Source of the DNA: an uncultured Methylobacillus sp.
GTDB lineage: Bacteria > Pseudomonadota > Gammaproteobacteria > Burkholderiales > Methylophilaceae
Direction of reading: 5' to 3'
NCBI GenBank assembly: GCA_946478965.1
Contig: CAMLDQ010000006.1
Location: forward strand, 1 to 48,637
DNA length: 48,637 nucleotides
A program made the translations under genes and the position numbers. The notes below the pieces were generated by a model, which saw nothing but the letters and a program-made list of their open reading frames with translations, made no database searches and was not told the DNA's origin. Below, one piece after another: positions 35,151 through 45,402 of the stretch; position 1 is the stretch's first letter, and the number at the start of each line of letters is the position of its first letter.

Positions 35151-35864
35151 ATGGTCAGCGATTTGAATGTGACGGGCAGGGGCTACCCTTCGGGGTTGGT
35201 CTCTTTGGGCTTGACGCCCTCCGCCGCGCCTGATTCGGCTGGAACACCTCCGACGATAGGCGGGCAAGGGAGTGGCTCGTCCAAAGAAGACAGCGCAATC
35301 AAGATCAATACTTCGGCTAAATCATTGGCATCGTTAAGCGATGTCAAAGATGCTTCTGCTCAAGTGGCAAAGAATATACGAGAAACAGGCAAGAAGCTTG
35401 ATCACGCCGAAGAGCTATTGAATGGCATGGATGCCTTGGTCGCGTCGGTAAAGAACTACCCTCCGTTTCCCCAGGGTAATGAAGATCGCGTGCAATATCT
35501 CAATAGCATCGACGGCTTGCGCAAGGAATTGCAATCCATGACGGTGCCGCCGGTAAAACCGGAATTTCAGCCGGTGTTCTATCCGCGTAAGGATGTATAT
35601 CCCCCGCTGGATGCCAAGGTGCCGAGTGATGCGGCGGTGCTTGCTTTTGGTGATGCGGTTAAGACGGTGAAGGGCGAGGTGAATACTGCGCGAGCCGAGC
35701 TTGAAGCGCAAGCCAAACGGGCAGCTGAAACGGCTACGGCCGCTGAACTGCCGCGGCCGCCAGAAGAGGCGCAAGTGCATGCAATTAGTACTACTGTTGC
35801 CGGGCAGTTGAATGGCAAGGCGCAACCGCTTACAGGCGGTTCGGACGTGTTTTCTCAAGTGTGA
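35151..35864 (+). CDS. Unknown 237-aa protein between flagellin and flbT
   Basis: No family recognised. Start at ATG 35151, chosen for its GGGAGA ribosome site; an open frame reaches back to a TTG at 35106, but that is inside the terminator. Layout: disordered Gly/Ser/Pro-rich N-terminus (1-45); a helical region from SLASLSDVKDASAQVAKN to YLNSIDGLRKELQSMTV (about 55-130); a Pro-rich linker (VPPVKPEFQPVFYPRKDVYPPL); an Ala-rich coiled-coil-like helix (residues ~160-200, TVKGEVNTARAELEAQAKRA); and a loose tail. No signal peptide or membrane segment. The site where flaG/fliD usually lie suggests a filament-associated or flagellin-secretion role, but nothing in the sequence proves it. No DNA-binding motif seen. 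Confidence 0.75.
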   Translation: MVSDLNVTGRGYPSGLVSLGLTPSAAPDSAGTPPTIGGQGSGSSKEDSAIKINTSAKSLASLSDVKDASAQVAKNIRETGKKLDHAEELLNGMDALVASVKNYPPFPQGNEDRVQYLNSIDGLRKELQSMTVPPVKPEFQPVFYPRKDVYPPLDAKVPSDAAVLAFGDAVKTVKGEVNTARAELEAQAKRAAETATAAELPRPPEEAQVHAISTTVAGQLNGKAQPLTGGSDVFSQV

Positions 35865-35877
35865 ATCATAGCGAAAA

Positions 35878-36264
35878 ATGGCGCTCAAAATAGCCCTTAA
35901 GCCAAATGAGAAAGTGTTTATTGGCGGTGCCGTTGTTCAAAACGGAGAGAATGCGGCAGAGCTGAATATCCTCAATGATGTTCCTCTGCTCCGCGCCAAG
36001 GATGTGTTGAGTGAAGAGGCGGCAGATTCACTGTGCAAGCAGATCTATTTGTGCGTCCAGTTGATGTATATGGACCGCAACAACCTAGCGACATATCAGC
36101 ACAATTATTTGCCGCTGATTCAGCAGGTTTTGGTGGCGGCCCCGGAAGCTGTCAGCTACATAGCAGAAATCAACAACGACTTGGCCTGCGGGAAATATTA
36201 TCAAGCCATGAAGTGTGCTCGTAAGTTGATGGATTTTGAACAGGAGTTGATCAATCATGTATAA
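35878..36264 (+). CDS. flbT: FlbT, post-transcriptional regulator of flagellin
   Basis: 128-aa protein close to FlbT in both length and wording: LKPNEKVFIGGAVVQNGE, AAELNILNDVPLLRAKDVL, YLCVQLMYMDRNN and a helical C-terminus. In Caulobacter FlbT promotes decay of flagellin mRNA until the hook is complete; in Brucella and others it has related activating or repressing roles. The system is mainly known from Alphaproteobacteria. It overlaps flaF by eight bases. A weak ribosome site (only an A-rich stretch) precedes the ATG. The hairpin leader of the flagellin gene is the obvious candidate target. Confidence 0.9.
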   Translation: MALKIALKPNEKVFIGGAVVQNGENAAELNILNDVPLLRAKDVLSEEAADSLCKQIYLCVQLMYMDRNNLATYQHNYLPLIQQVLVAAPEAVSYIAEINNDLACGKYYQAMKCARKLMDFEQELINHV

Positions 36265-36652
36265 CAACGCGCTGAAGGCCTATCAAACCGTAGAGAATGC
36301 GACACTGTCCGGCCGTGATCTCGAAGCCAACCTGTTGATCAAGTCTGCCGCTCGTTTGGCAGCCGTGCAGAAAAACTGGGATGCGCCGGAACGTGAGACG
36401 ATGCTGGATGAAAGCCTGCAATTCAATCAGCGTCTCTGGACGGTTTTCCAGGCAGAAATGCTGAACGAGGAAAATCCGGTTCCGATGGAGATCAAGCGCA
36501 ATGTGCTGTCACTCTCTGCCTTCGTCGACAAGCGGACCTTCGACACCATGAGCTACCCGGATCCCGCCAAACTCGACATCCTGATTGCCATCAACAGAAA
36601 CATTGCCGCTGGCCTGCAATCTGCTGTGGCTAACGAGGCGCCTGCGCTTTGA
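36257..36652 (+). CDS. flaF: FlaF, flagellin synthesis/secretion regulator
   Basis: 131-aa FlaF-family protein: NNALKAYQTVENATLSGRDLEA, ARLAAVQKNWDAPER, LDESLQFNQRLWTVFQAEM, KRNVLSLSAFVDKRTFD. In Caulobacter FlaF works with FlbT and acts as a flagellin chaperone needed for secretion, filling the role FliS has elsewhere. It overlaps flbT (coupled translation) and sits three bases before the next gene. No fliS is present in this window, which agrees with FlaF serving as chaperone. Confidence 0.9.
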   Translation: MYNNALKAYQTVENATLSGRDLEANLLIKSAARLAAVQKNWDAPERETMLDESLQFNQRLWTVFQAEMLNEENPVPMEIKRNVLSLSAFVDKRTFDTMSYPDPAKLDILIAINRNIAAGLQSAVANEAPAL

Positions 36653-36655
36653 GCG

Positions 36656-37849
36656 ATGGCATCCGATCCGTTTTCGATTTCCGGCAACCCATTTGACATC
36701 CTAAGCCAGGATCCGACGGCACAGCTTTCCCAACTCGCCCAGTATGCTTTGCAACGAGCGGCGACCCATATGCAGAGCAATCGCATGGAAGAAGCGATCG
36801 GCTCCTTCCGGCAGGCGCTGGCGTACGACCCTACCAATACGACGGCGCTGACCTATATCGGCAACATCAGTCTTTCTCTCGGCAAGAACGATGATGCCAT
36901 CAAGGCTTTCAAGAATCTGGTGCAACTCGACCCGACGTCTTCCGATTCCCAGATCAAGCTCGCCAATGCCTACTTGCAGCTAAAACGCTACGATGAAGCA
37001 GAAGCGACCTACAAAACCGCGGCAAGGCTGGATCCCACAAATCCGCTCCCTGAATATACGTTGGGAATTCAGTACTCCCAGACCGATCGTTTGAAAGAAG
37101 CCGAAGCCCAGTTCCGCAAGGTACAACGGATGGCGCCAAGCGACGGCAACGTCTATTACGCATTGGGCTCGGTCTTGAACAAGCAGGGGCGTTATGATGA
37201 GGCCGTGTCAGTGCTCAAAACGGCGTTGAGCCTGAAGCCTAAGCTGTACGATGCGAATTTTCAGCTGGGGCTGGCTTACAAGAATCTGGGCATGGATGAT
37301 GAAGCCAATCGGCAGTTGCAGACCCTGGTGAATGCAAACTCCTCGCTGGCGAGCGACCTGAGCTTTGAAATCAACCGGCCGAAAATGACGTATATAGACG
37401 GGTCAAGCAGCGGGTTCAACATGGTTCTAGGGGCGAATACGCCAGTTTGGTTTTTGGACCCTGTTAATTTGAGTACGGCCGGATCGTCCAAGGTGTTCTC
37501 CGTCACGATTCAATTCAGCAACCAGATGGATGCAAATTCGGTTGCACAGGCGAGCAACTGGACCATTTCGCGGGCGAGCGGCACGGGTGGCGGCTATTAC
37601 AATAACAGTCCATTCGGTTATGCCAGCGGGACTGATGCCCAGATTGCCAATAGGCCGCTTTCTGTGGTCTACAACAGCATTACCCAGCAAGCCACCATTT
37701 CCTTCTCGGTCAGTCAGAACAGCGATGGCACTGCGACGATAGATCCCAAGCACGTGGTATTCAAGTTCAGCGGTCAGGATATCTACGGCCGCAGCATGGA
37801 CACTTCGTCGGACGAAATCGACGGCTATTCCCTGACCCAGGGCTTCTAG
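36656..37849 (+). CDS. TPR protein with C-terminal Ig-like domain, in the flbT-flaF operon
   Basis: 397-aa protein. Residues about 30-235 form six TPRs (for instance ALTYIGNISLSLGKNDDAIKAFKNLVQLDP and YALGSVLNKQGRYDEAVSVL). Residues about 245-397 are beta-rich; VFSVTIQFSNQMDANSVAQASNWTI is like the SbsA/Big_5 Ig-like fold found in surface proteins, with several Gly/Tyr/Asn-rich loops. No signal peptide, so export, if any, would be by the flagellar type III route. It follows flaF by three bases. A filament cap, a chaperone or a surface component are all possible; I cannot decide among them. It converges on serB. Confidence 0.8.
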   Translation: MASDPFSISGNPFDILSQDPTAQLSQLAQYALQRAATHMQSNRMEEAIGSFRQALAYDPTNTTALTYIGNISLSLGKNDDAIKAFKNLVQLDPTSSDSQIKLANAYLQLKRYDEAEATYKTAARLDPTNPLPEYTLGIQYSQTDRLKEAEAQFRKVQRMAPSDGNVYYALGSVLNKQGRYDEAVSVLKTALSLKPKLYDANFQLGLAYKNLGMDDEANRQLQTLVNANSSLASDLSFEINRPKMTYIDGSSSGFNMVLGANTPVWFLDPVNLSTAGSSKVFSVTIQFSNQMDANSVAQASNWTISRASGTGGGYYNNSPFGYASGTDAQIANRPLSVVYNSITQQATISFSVSQNSDGTATIDPKHVVFKFSGQDIYGRSMDTSSDEIDGYSLTQGF

Positions 37850-37855
37850 CGCGTT

Positions 37856-38689
37856 TTATACCGTCAGCAGGTTGATCACGCCATCCAGCCCGCAATGACT
37901 GACGGCGTAGGTGGCCTGTGCCTGCACCACCGGCTTGGCGTGGTAGGCGATGCCGATGCCGGCGGCGGCCATCATCCTGAGATCGTTGGCACCATCGCCA
38001 ATAGCAAGCACCTGATGCGCCTGCAATCCCAGTTGTTCGCGTGTACGCGTCAGCCAGTCGGCTTTTCCCTGTGCATCGAGTACGTCGCCGAGCACTTTCC
38101 CCGTCAATCTGCCCGCTACGATTTCCAGTGTGTTGGCATGTGCATAGTCGAGGCCGAGGCGCTGTTTTAGCCGGTTGGTAAAAAAAGTGAAGCCGCCCGA
38201 GACCAGCAGGATGCGAATACCTCTGCTCTGCAAGGCTTCAAGCAATTCGGGAGCCCCGGGGTTGAGTTGGAGGCGTTCGTCATAGACGCGTTGCAAGGCC
38301 GATTCATCCAGCCCTGCCAGCAGCGCAACGCGTCGTCTCAGGCTTTCGGCGAACTCGATTTCGCCACGCATGGCGCTTTCAGTGATTGCGGCGACCTGCG
38401 GTTTCAAGCCCTGCATGTCGGCGATTTCGTCGATGCATTCGATGCTGATCAGTGTCGAATCCATATCCATCACTACCAGGCCGATATTGTCCAGGGCGTG
38501 CTCATCCGAAACGAAGGCGCCGTCGATCGCGTGCTTGGCACAGTAGTCGGTTACGGCTGGATTGGCCGCTACATCGGGAAGATAGAAAGCATGCGGATTT
38601 AACTCGTGAAATTCGGATCTGCCGCAAAGGGCCGCCAAATGTTCGAGGTGCTCGGGCAGCACGGCCTGCCCCTGGATGACGAGACGCAT
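37856..38689 (-). CDS. serB: Phosphoserine phosphatase SerB
   Basis: 277-aa HAD-family phosphatase for the last step of serine synthesis. Start ATG 38689 (MRLVIQGQAVL) is chosen over an upstream alternative at 38737. Catalytic motif VVMDMDSTLI (nucleophile Asp75, acid Asp77), SIECIDEIAD, motif II LLVSGGFTFF, and motif III AIGDGANDLRMM are complete. The N-terminal ~65 residues are a degenerate ACT-like region. Divergent from sucC across 133 bases. Confidence 0.96.
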   Translation of the reverse strand: MRLVIQGQAVLPEHLEHLAALCGRSEFHELNPHAFYLPDVAANPAVTDYCAKHAIDGAFVSDEHALDNIGLVVMDMDSTLISIECIDEIADMQGLKPQVAAITESAMRGEIEFAESLRRRVALLAGLDESALQRVYDERLQLNPGAPELLEALQSRGIRILLVSGGFTFFTNRLKQRLGLDYAHANTLEIVAGRLTGKVLGDVLDAQGKADWLTRTREQLGLQAHQVLAIGDGANDLRMMAAAGIGIAYHAKPVVQAQATYAVSHCGLDGVINLLTV

Positions 38690-38717
38690 AGAAAAGTGAG
38701 CCAAAAAGTGAGGCGGA

Positions 38718-38746
38718 ATTATAACATCGCCGCTCACCGCCTGAAT
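38718..38746 (-). promoter_or_regulatory. Candidate sigma-70 promoter for serB
   Basis: On the minus strand a perfect TATAAT (38718-38723) lies 29 bases upstream of the serB ATG. A -35 is poor (ATTCAG at 38741-38746 with 17-base spacing). An inverted repeat AGGCGG / CCGCCT (38711-38716 and 38738-38743 region) surrounds the -10. Confidence 0.35.
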
Positions 38747-38822
38747 TTTGCAGTGCGCTGCTCTGGCTTATTCGGGGGTTTTCCGCCAAAATTGCGGCAT
38801 TCGTTTTGTTTTGGATTCCCCG

Positions 38823-39983
<1,161 letters not shown>

Positions 39984-39991
39984 GGTTTTTC

Positions 39992-40879
39992 ATGAGCATA
40001 CTGGTTAACAAAAATACCAAAGTCCTGTGCCAGGGGTTTACCGGCAAGCAGGGTACTTTCCATTCCGAGCAGGCACTGGCCTACGGCACGCAAATGGTCG
40101 GGGGCGTAACTCCGGGCAAGGGCGGGCAGACGCACCTCGATTTGCCGGTGTTCAACACCATGCGCGACGCCGTGCGCACGACCGGCGCGCAAGCCTCCGT
40201 GATCTACGTGCCGCCGGCCTTTGCCGCGGACTCGATCGTGGAGGCGGCCGATGCCGGCGTAGGCTTGATCGTGTGCATCACCGAAGGCATCCCGGTGCTG
40301 GACATGCTCAACGTCAAGGCGGCACTCAAGGCGAATGGTGCCAAGTTGGTTGGCCCGAACTGTCCGGGCGTGATTACGCCGGGCGAGTGCAAGATCGGCA
40401 TCATGCCGGGCTCGATTCACAAACGCGGCAAGGTTGGCATCGTCTCCCGCTCCGGCACCCTGACCTATGAGGCGGTGCACCAGACTACGCAGCTGGGCCT
40501 CGGACAGACAACTTGCGTCGGTATCGGCGGGGATCCGATCAAGGGGCTCAATTTCATCGAATGCCTGGAAATGTTCGAGGCGGACCCGGAAACCGAGGCC
40601 ATTATCATGGTCGGCGAAATCGGCGGTACCGATGAGGAAGCGGCGGCCGATTACATCAAGTCGTACGTGAAAAAACCCGTGGCCGGTTACATTGCCGGAC
40701 AGACGGCGCCCAAGGGTAAGCGCATGGGGCATGCCGGTGCCATCATTTCGGGCGGCAGCGGTCGTGCGGAGGACAAGATGCGTGCGCTGGAACAAGCCGG
40801 TGTTGTCGTCGCCAGTTCACCGGCCGGCCTGGGCGAAGCCGTGTTGAGTGCAATTCAAGCAAAGGGAAACGCTAAATGA
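39992..40879 (+). CDS. sucD: Succinyl-CoA synthetase alpha subunit
   Basis: 295-aa CoA-binding and phosphohistidine subunit. [47 protein letters not shown] text and GHAGAI (phosphorylated His247) are present. An AAGG ribosome site precedes the ATG. Its stop overlaps the start of an exported ankyrin protein (ATGA). Confidence 0.98.
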   Translation: MSILVNKNTKVLCQGFTGKQGTFHSEQALAYGTQMVGGVTPGKGGQTHLDLPVFNTMRDAVRTTGAQASVIYVPPAFAADSIVEAADAGVGLIVCITEGIPVLDMLNVKAALKANGAKLVGPNCPGVITPGECKIGIMPGSIHKRGKVGIVSRSGTLTYEAVHQTTQLGLGQTTCVGIGGDPIKGLNFIECLEMFEADPETEAIIMVGEIGGTDEEAAADYIKSYVKKPVAGYIAGQTAPKGKRMGHAGAIISGGSGRAEDKMRALEQAGVVVASSPAGLGEAVLSAIQAKGNAK

Positions 40880-41820
40880 AAACGCCAGTGCGGAGTCTGC
40901 TCGCCGTCTTGTTGATGCTGCCAATGCTGGTCTGGGCGATGGAGGATGTGCCGTTTCTGCTCTCGGCCTCCGCCAAAGGCGATATTGCGATGGTGCGTGC
41001 CATGCTGGACAGCGGTGCGAGTGCGAACACCAAGGATGACGATGGCATCACCGCACTCATGTATGCCGCCCGCAAAGGCAATGCCGAAGTGGTTTCTCTG
41101 TTGCTTGAGAAGGGCGCGGACGTCAATGCCAAGGATCACGACGGCTGGACGGCCCTCATGTACGCCGCCAAGAAGGATTTCGCCGATACCGTTAAAGTGC
41201 TGCTGAACAAAGGGGCTGATCCGTCGGTACGGGATGGGGACGGCTGGAGTGCGCTTGGCCTGGCGACTACATCCGGCTTCAGCGATGTGGTGGAGTTGCT
41301 GATCAAGGGTGGCGTCAGTGCGAACGCGCGTAGCGACGATGGCCGGACGGTGCTGATGTATGCCGCGAAGAACGGCGATGTGCCGACGATCAAGGTGTTG
41401 GTGGAGAACGGAGCGGATCTTAAGGCCAAGGATCGCACCAAGAGGACGGCGTGGATGTATGCCGCCCGAGAGGGCAACCTGCCGGCAGTGGAAGCTTTGC
41501 TGGAGGCCGGGGCCCCGCTGGAGGAAAAGGATAATTCCGGTTGGACGGCATTGAGCTGGGCGATCAAGAAGGAGCGGCTCGAAATTGCCCAGACGCTGAT
41601 CGCCAGGCATGCCCAGGTCAATCTCAAGGATTCCAATGACGAGTCCCTGCTGCACCTTGCGGTGGAGAACAATTCCGTACCGCTTGTGCAGCTGTTGCTC
41701 GATAGTCACGTGAATGTCAAGGCAAAGGATCAATACGGCCTGACCGCGTTGGTTTATGCGATGAAAAACGGCGACAAGGAAATCGTCCAGTTGATCAAGG
41801 ACGCCGGCGGCAGCTACTGA
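40876..41820 (+). CDS. Exported ankyrin-repeat protein (nine repeats), coupled to sucD
   Basis: 314-aa protein with a signal peptide ([22 protein letters not shown]) followed by nine consecutive 33-residue ankyrin repeats that cover the rest, for example [21 protein letters not shown] and [21 protein letters not shown]; the repeat ends in a characteristic [13 protein letters not shown] loop. It should be a periplasmic binding solenoid. The ATGA overlap with sucD is tight but the functional link is unclear. The shorter exported ankyrin protein at 3309-3788 is similar in design. Confidence 0.88.
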   Translation: MKTPVRSLLAVLLMLPMLVWAMEDVPFLLSASAKGDIAMVRAMLDSGASANTKDDDGITALMYAARKGNAEVVSLLLEKGADVNAKDHDGWTALMYAAKKDFADTVKVLLNKGADPSVRDGDGWSALGLATTSGFSDVVELLIKGGVSANARSDDGRTVLMYAAKNGDVPTIKVLVENGADLKAKDRTKRTAWMYAAREGNLPAVEALLEAGAPLEEKDNSGWTALSWAIKKERLEIAQTLIARHAQVNLKDSNDESLLHLAVENNSVPLVQLLLDSHVNVKAKDQYGLTALVYAMKNGDKEIVQLIKDAGGSY

Positions 41821-41866
41821 CCCCCGCAGCGTACATCACATTTTTGCTGGATATGAGCCGGACTGC

Positions 41867-43471
41867 ATGAAGATCGCGATCGCGCAAATCAACTGTACCG
41901 TCGGGGACCTCGACGGCAATGCCGCCAAGATTGTGGCCTATGCCCGCAAGGCACGGGAAGCGGGTGCATCGCTGATGATTACGCCGGAGCTCGCTCTGGC
42001 TGGTTATCCACCCGAAGATCTGCTGCTACGCGACGATTTCTATCGGGCGACCAATGCCGCGCTGGCGCAGTTGGCGTGCTCCGTCAGCGGGATTACGCTG
42101 CTTGTTGGCCATCCCGCGGAAGAGCGCGGACAGCATTTCAATGCGGCCTCCGTGTTGCGCGATGGAGCTGTGGTTGCCACCTATCACAAACAGAAGTTAC
42201 CGAACTACAGCGTATTCGATGAGGTCCGTTACTTCACCTCAGGGGATAGCCCGCTGGTGTTCGAGCACGAAGGTGTCAAGCTGGGCGTGGTCATCTGCGC
42301 CGATGTCTGGGAAACCGGCCCTTGCCTGCGTGCCCGCCAGGCGGGCGCACAGGTGCTGCTGGCATTGAATGCCTCGCCTTATCATCTCGACAAGCAGGTG
42401 ACGCGCTACGAAGTGCTACGCGAGCGAGTGCGTGAAACCGGACTTCCAGTGGTATATGCCAACCTGGTGGGGGGGCAGGACGAGCTGGTATTCGACGGCG
42501 CTTCGTGTGTGCTGAATGCCCAAGGGGAGCTGACCCATCAGCTGGCGATTTTTGAGGAAACGCTGGGATTGGTCGAATTTCAGGAAACGACCCCCATCCC
42601 AGGCGAGATGGTTCCCGATGGCAGCCAGGAGGCTGCGGTCTACAAGGCGCTGTGTCTGGGTGTACAGGACTATATCGGCAAGAACGGTTTCCCTGGCGTG
42701 GTGCTGGGCCTCTCCGGCGGCATCGATTCCGCGCTGACGCTGGCCGTGGCGGTAGATGCGCTGGGAGCGGATCGGGTGCGCGCCGTCATGATGCCTTCGC
42801 AGTTTACCGCCGACATCAGTCTCAACGATGCGGCCCAGATGGCCGAGAATCTCGGGGTGCATTATTCCGAAATTTCGATCAAGCACCTTTTCGACAGCTT
42901 TCTCGATGCATTGGCGGAAGAGTTCGATGACCTGCCGTTCGACCTGGCCGAGGAAAACCTGCAGGCGCGTATTCGTGGCACGCTGCTGATGGCGTTGTCC
43001 AACAAGTTCGGTTCCATCGTGCTGACGACCGGCAACAAGAGCGAAATGGGCGTCGGTTATTCCACGCTCTACGGCGACATGGCGGGCGGGTTCTCGGTGC
43101 TCAAGGATGTCCCGAAAACCATGGTCTATCGGTTGGCACGCTACCGCAACGCGCTGTCGCCGGCGATTCCGGAACGCATCATCACGCGTGCACCTTCTGC
43201 CGAGTTGAGGCATAACCAGACCGACCAGGACAGCTTACCCCCCTATGAGATTCTCGATGCGATCATGGAAGCCTACGTGGAATACGACCAGAACCCGGCC
43301 GAGATCGTTGCTCGTGGCTACAGTCCTGAAGACGTACGGCGTGTTGTCACCTTGATCGACCGTAACGAATACAAGCGCCGCCAGGCACCCGTTGGCGTCA
43401 GGATTACCAACCGGGGATTTGGCAAGGACAGGCGTTATCCGATAACATCGAAATATCGGTTTGAATTTTAA
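41867..43471 (+). CDS. nadE: NAD synthetase, glutamine-dependent
   Basis: 534-aa fusion of an N-terminal nitrilase-type amidase and a C-terminal NAD synthetase. Amidase triad: Glu41 in TPELALAGYPPEDL, Lys110 in YHKQKLPNYSVFDE, Cys144 in VVICADVWE. Synthetase P-loop: GLSGGIDSA at 281-289; TTGNKSEMGVGYSTLYGDMAGG is also typical. Ammonia from glutamine amidates deamido-NAD. Followed by glnB, as in many betaproteobacteria. Confidence 0.97.
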   Translation: MKIAIAQINCTVGDLDGNAAKIVAYARKAREAGASLMITPELALAGYPPEDLLLRDDFYRATNAALAQLACSVSGITLLVGHPAEERGQHFNAASVLRDGAVVATYHKQKLPNYSVFDEVRYFTSGDSPLVFEHEGVKLGVVICADVWETGPCLRARQAGAQVLLALNASPYHLDKQVTRYEVLRERVRETGLPVVYANLVGGQDELVFDGASCVLNAQGELTHQLAIFEETLGLVEFQETTPIPGEMVPDGSQEAAVYKALCLGVQDYIGKNGFPGVVLGLSGGIDSALTLAVAVDALGADRVRAVMMPSQFTADISLNDAAQMAENLGVHYSEISIKHLFDSFLDALAEEFDDLPFDLAEENLQARIRGTLLMALSNKFGSIVLTTGNKSEMGVGYSTLYGDMAGGFSVLKDVPKTMVYRLARYRNALSPAIPERIITRAPSAELRHNQTDQDSLPPYEILDAIMEAYVEYDQNPAEIVARGYSPEDVRRVVTLIDRNEYKRRQAPVGVRITNRGFGKDRRYPITSKYRFEF

Positions 43472-43482
43472 AATTCAGTTGA

Positions 43483-43851
<369 letters not shown>

Positions 43852-43876
43852 CGAAACATCCCTCCTGAAAGCGCGG

Positions 43877-43906
43877 GGCCGGTGATATTTCTCAAGAAGA
43901 CCGGCC
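43877..43906 (+). terminator. Inverted repeat after glnB
   Basis: Stem GGCCGGT / ACCGGCC around a 16-base loop, 25 bases past the glnB stop. The following bases (TGTTGCTCC) are not a true T-run. This is the only structure I see in the 43852-44072 gap. Confidence 0.4.
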
Positions 43907-44072
43907 TGTTGCTCCTCTACGATATCCCCATGATGTTCGCCTGGTATGGCCTAAGTGCGTGTATGTGCCAGGTGACATGCACTGGTGGAATGCCCGAGTA
44001 TGGGTATGCAGCTATGGTTGTTAAATCAGTGGCATAGGCGACCTCGATGCCGTCATTCCGTATCAAATCGTG

Positions 44073-45308
44073 ATGACTTCCCTAATCGTTACGGTATTCC
44101 TGGTCGTCTATTTAGGAATGGTCTTTGGCGGACTCCCATTTCTGCAATTGGATCGAACGGGAATTGCCCTGCTTGGCGCGATTGTTCTCGTCGCATCTCA
44201 ATCAATAAGCGCCGACGCCGCCTTTCATTCGTTGCATTCACCTACGCTAATGCTGCTGTTCGCGTTCATGGTGATTTCAGCTCAACTCAGGTTAGGCGGG
44301 TTTTATACCTGGGTTGCACGCCGGGTCGGCACGCTGAACATCCGCCCGCCCATGCTCTTAGGCGTAGTGATCGCGATTGCTGCATGTCTATCAGCCGTTT
44401 TTAGTAACGACGTGATCTGCTTGGCGATGGCTCCCATAATCGCCGAGATATGTCTTTCCAGAAGGCTGAACCCTATTCCATTCCTGATCGGTCTTGCCTG
44501 CGCAGCCAATATCGGTTCTGCAGCCACGCTTATTGGCAATCCACAAAATATGCTGATTGGCCAGACGCTTAATATGTCTTTTGGCCAGTATCTTCTGGAC
44601 GCATTCATCCCGGTGGCGCTGAGCCTACTCTTTACGTGGGGTCTCATTGTGACTTTGAGGCGTCGCCAAGGCTGGAATCAAGCGGCCGCTCTAGCATTGC
44701 CGATCCAAGATGACCCCGGTGTAGAAGAAACGCCGCTAGACCTCTGGCAGACCGCGAAGGGTTTGCTGGTTGCCGCGGTTCTATTCGCCTCTTTCTTGTT
44801 CGCGCCGTGGCCGCACGACCTCATGGCATTGGCCGGGGCAGGTCTTTTGCTAACCAGCCGCCGCCTTCATTCACGGCGGATGCTGGGGCTCGTTGACTGG
44901 CAACTGCTCGTCCTTTTCATGGGGCTGTTCGTGGTCAATGCTGCCTTACAGCAGACGGGGCTACCATCTCGCTTCGTAGAAGATCTGGCGGCCAATGGAT
45001 TTGACTTGCGGATGCAGGGGCCTCTCTTCGTCGCTAGTTTCCTGCTCAGCAATCTCGTGTCCAACGTGCCGGCGGTCATGCTGCTTTTGCCGACGACCGC
45101 TGGCGGGCATGCTGGCACAGTGCTCGCGTTGTCCAGCACCCTGGCCGGGAACCTGCTGATTGTCGGCAGCATTGCCAACATCATTGTGGTGAGCGAGGCG
45201 GGACGCAAGGGCATCCAGATCGACTGGCGCGCACATGCGAGATTAGGTGTGCCAGTCACCATAGCCAGTTTGGTGATAGCCGGCACTCATTTCTGGCTGC
45301 TGTCCTAG
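44073..45308 (+). CDS. ArsB/NhaD-type (ion transporter superfamily) permease
   Basis: About 411 aa, roughly ten hydrophobic segments. Conserved-like features of the ion-transporter (ArsB/NhaD/CitT) superfamily are SAVFSNDVICLAMAPI, a first half-repeat, and GSAATLIGNPQNMLIGQ plus SNLVSNVPAVMLLLP in the second. These double SND/SNV-P motifs are typical of Na+/H+ or anion transporters. The ion cannot be told from the sequence. GTG at 44070 is an alternative start; neither has a good ribosome site. Convergent with feoB. Confidence 0.8.
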   Translation: MTSLIVTVFLVVYLGMVFGGLPFLQLDRTGIALLGAIVLVASQSISADAAFHSLHSPTLMLLFAFMVISAQLRLGGFYTWVARRVGTLNIRPPMLLGVVIAIAACLSAVFSNDVICLAMAPIIAEICLSRRLNPIPFLIGLACAANIGSAATLIGNPQNMLIGQTLNMSFGQYLLDAFIPVALSLLFTWGLIVTLRRRQGWNQAAALALPIQDDPGVEETPLDLWQTAKGLLVAAVLFASFLFAPWPHDLMALAGAGLLLTSRRLHSRRMLGLVDWQLLVLFMGLFVVNAALQQTGLPSRFVEDLAANGFDLRMQGPLFVASFLLSNLVSNVPAVMLLLPTTAGGHAGTVLALSSTLAGNLLIVGSIANIIVVSEAGRKGIQIDWRAHARLGVPVTIASLVIAGTHFWLLS

Positions 45309-45402
45309 GCCGCCCAGCTTGTTCTCGCTGTAGCCTGCCTTCTGGTCGACATGCGCCTGACGGAATAAGGCGTTTTCAGGTTCCGCTCTGGATGGACGAA
45401 CG

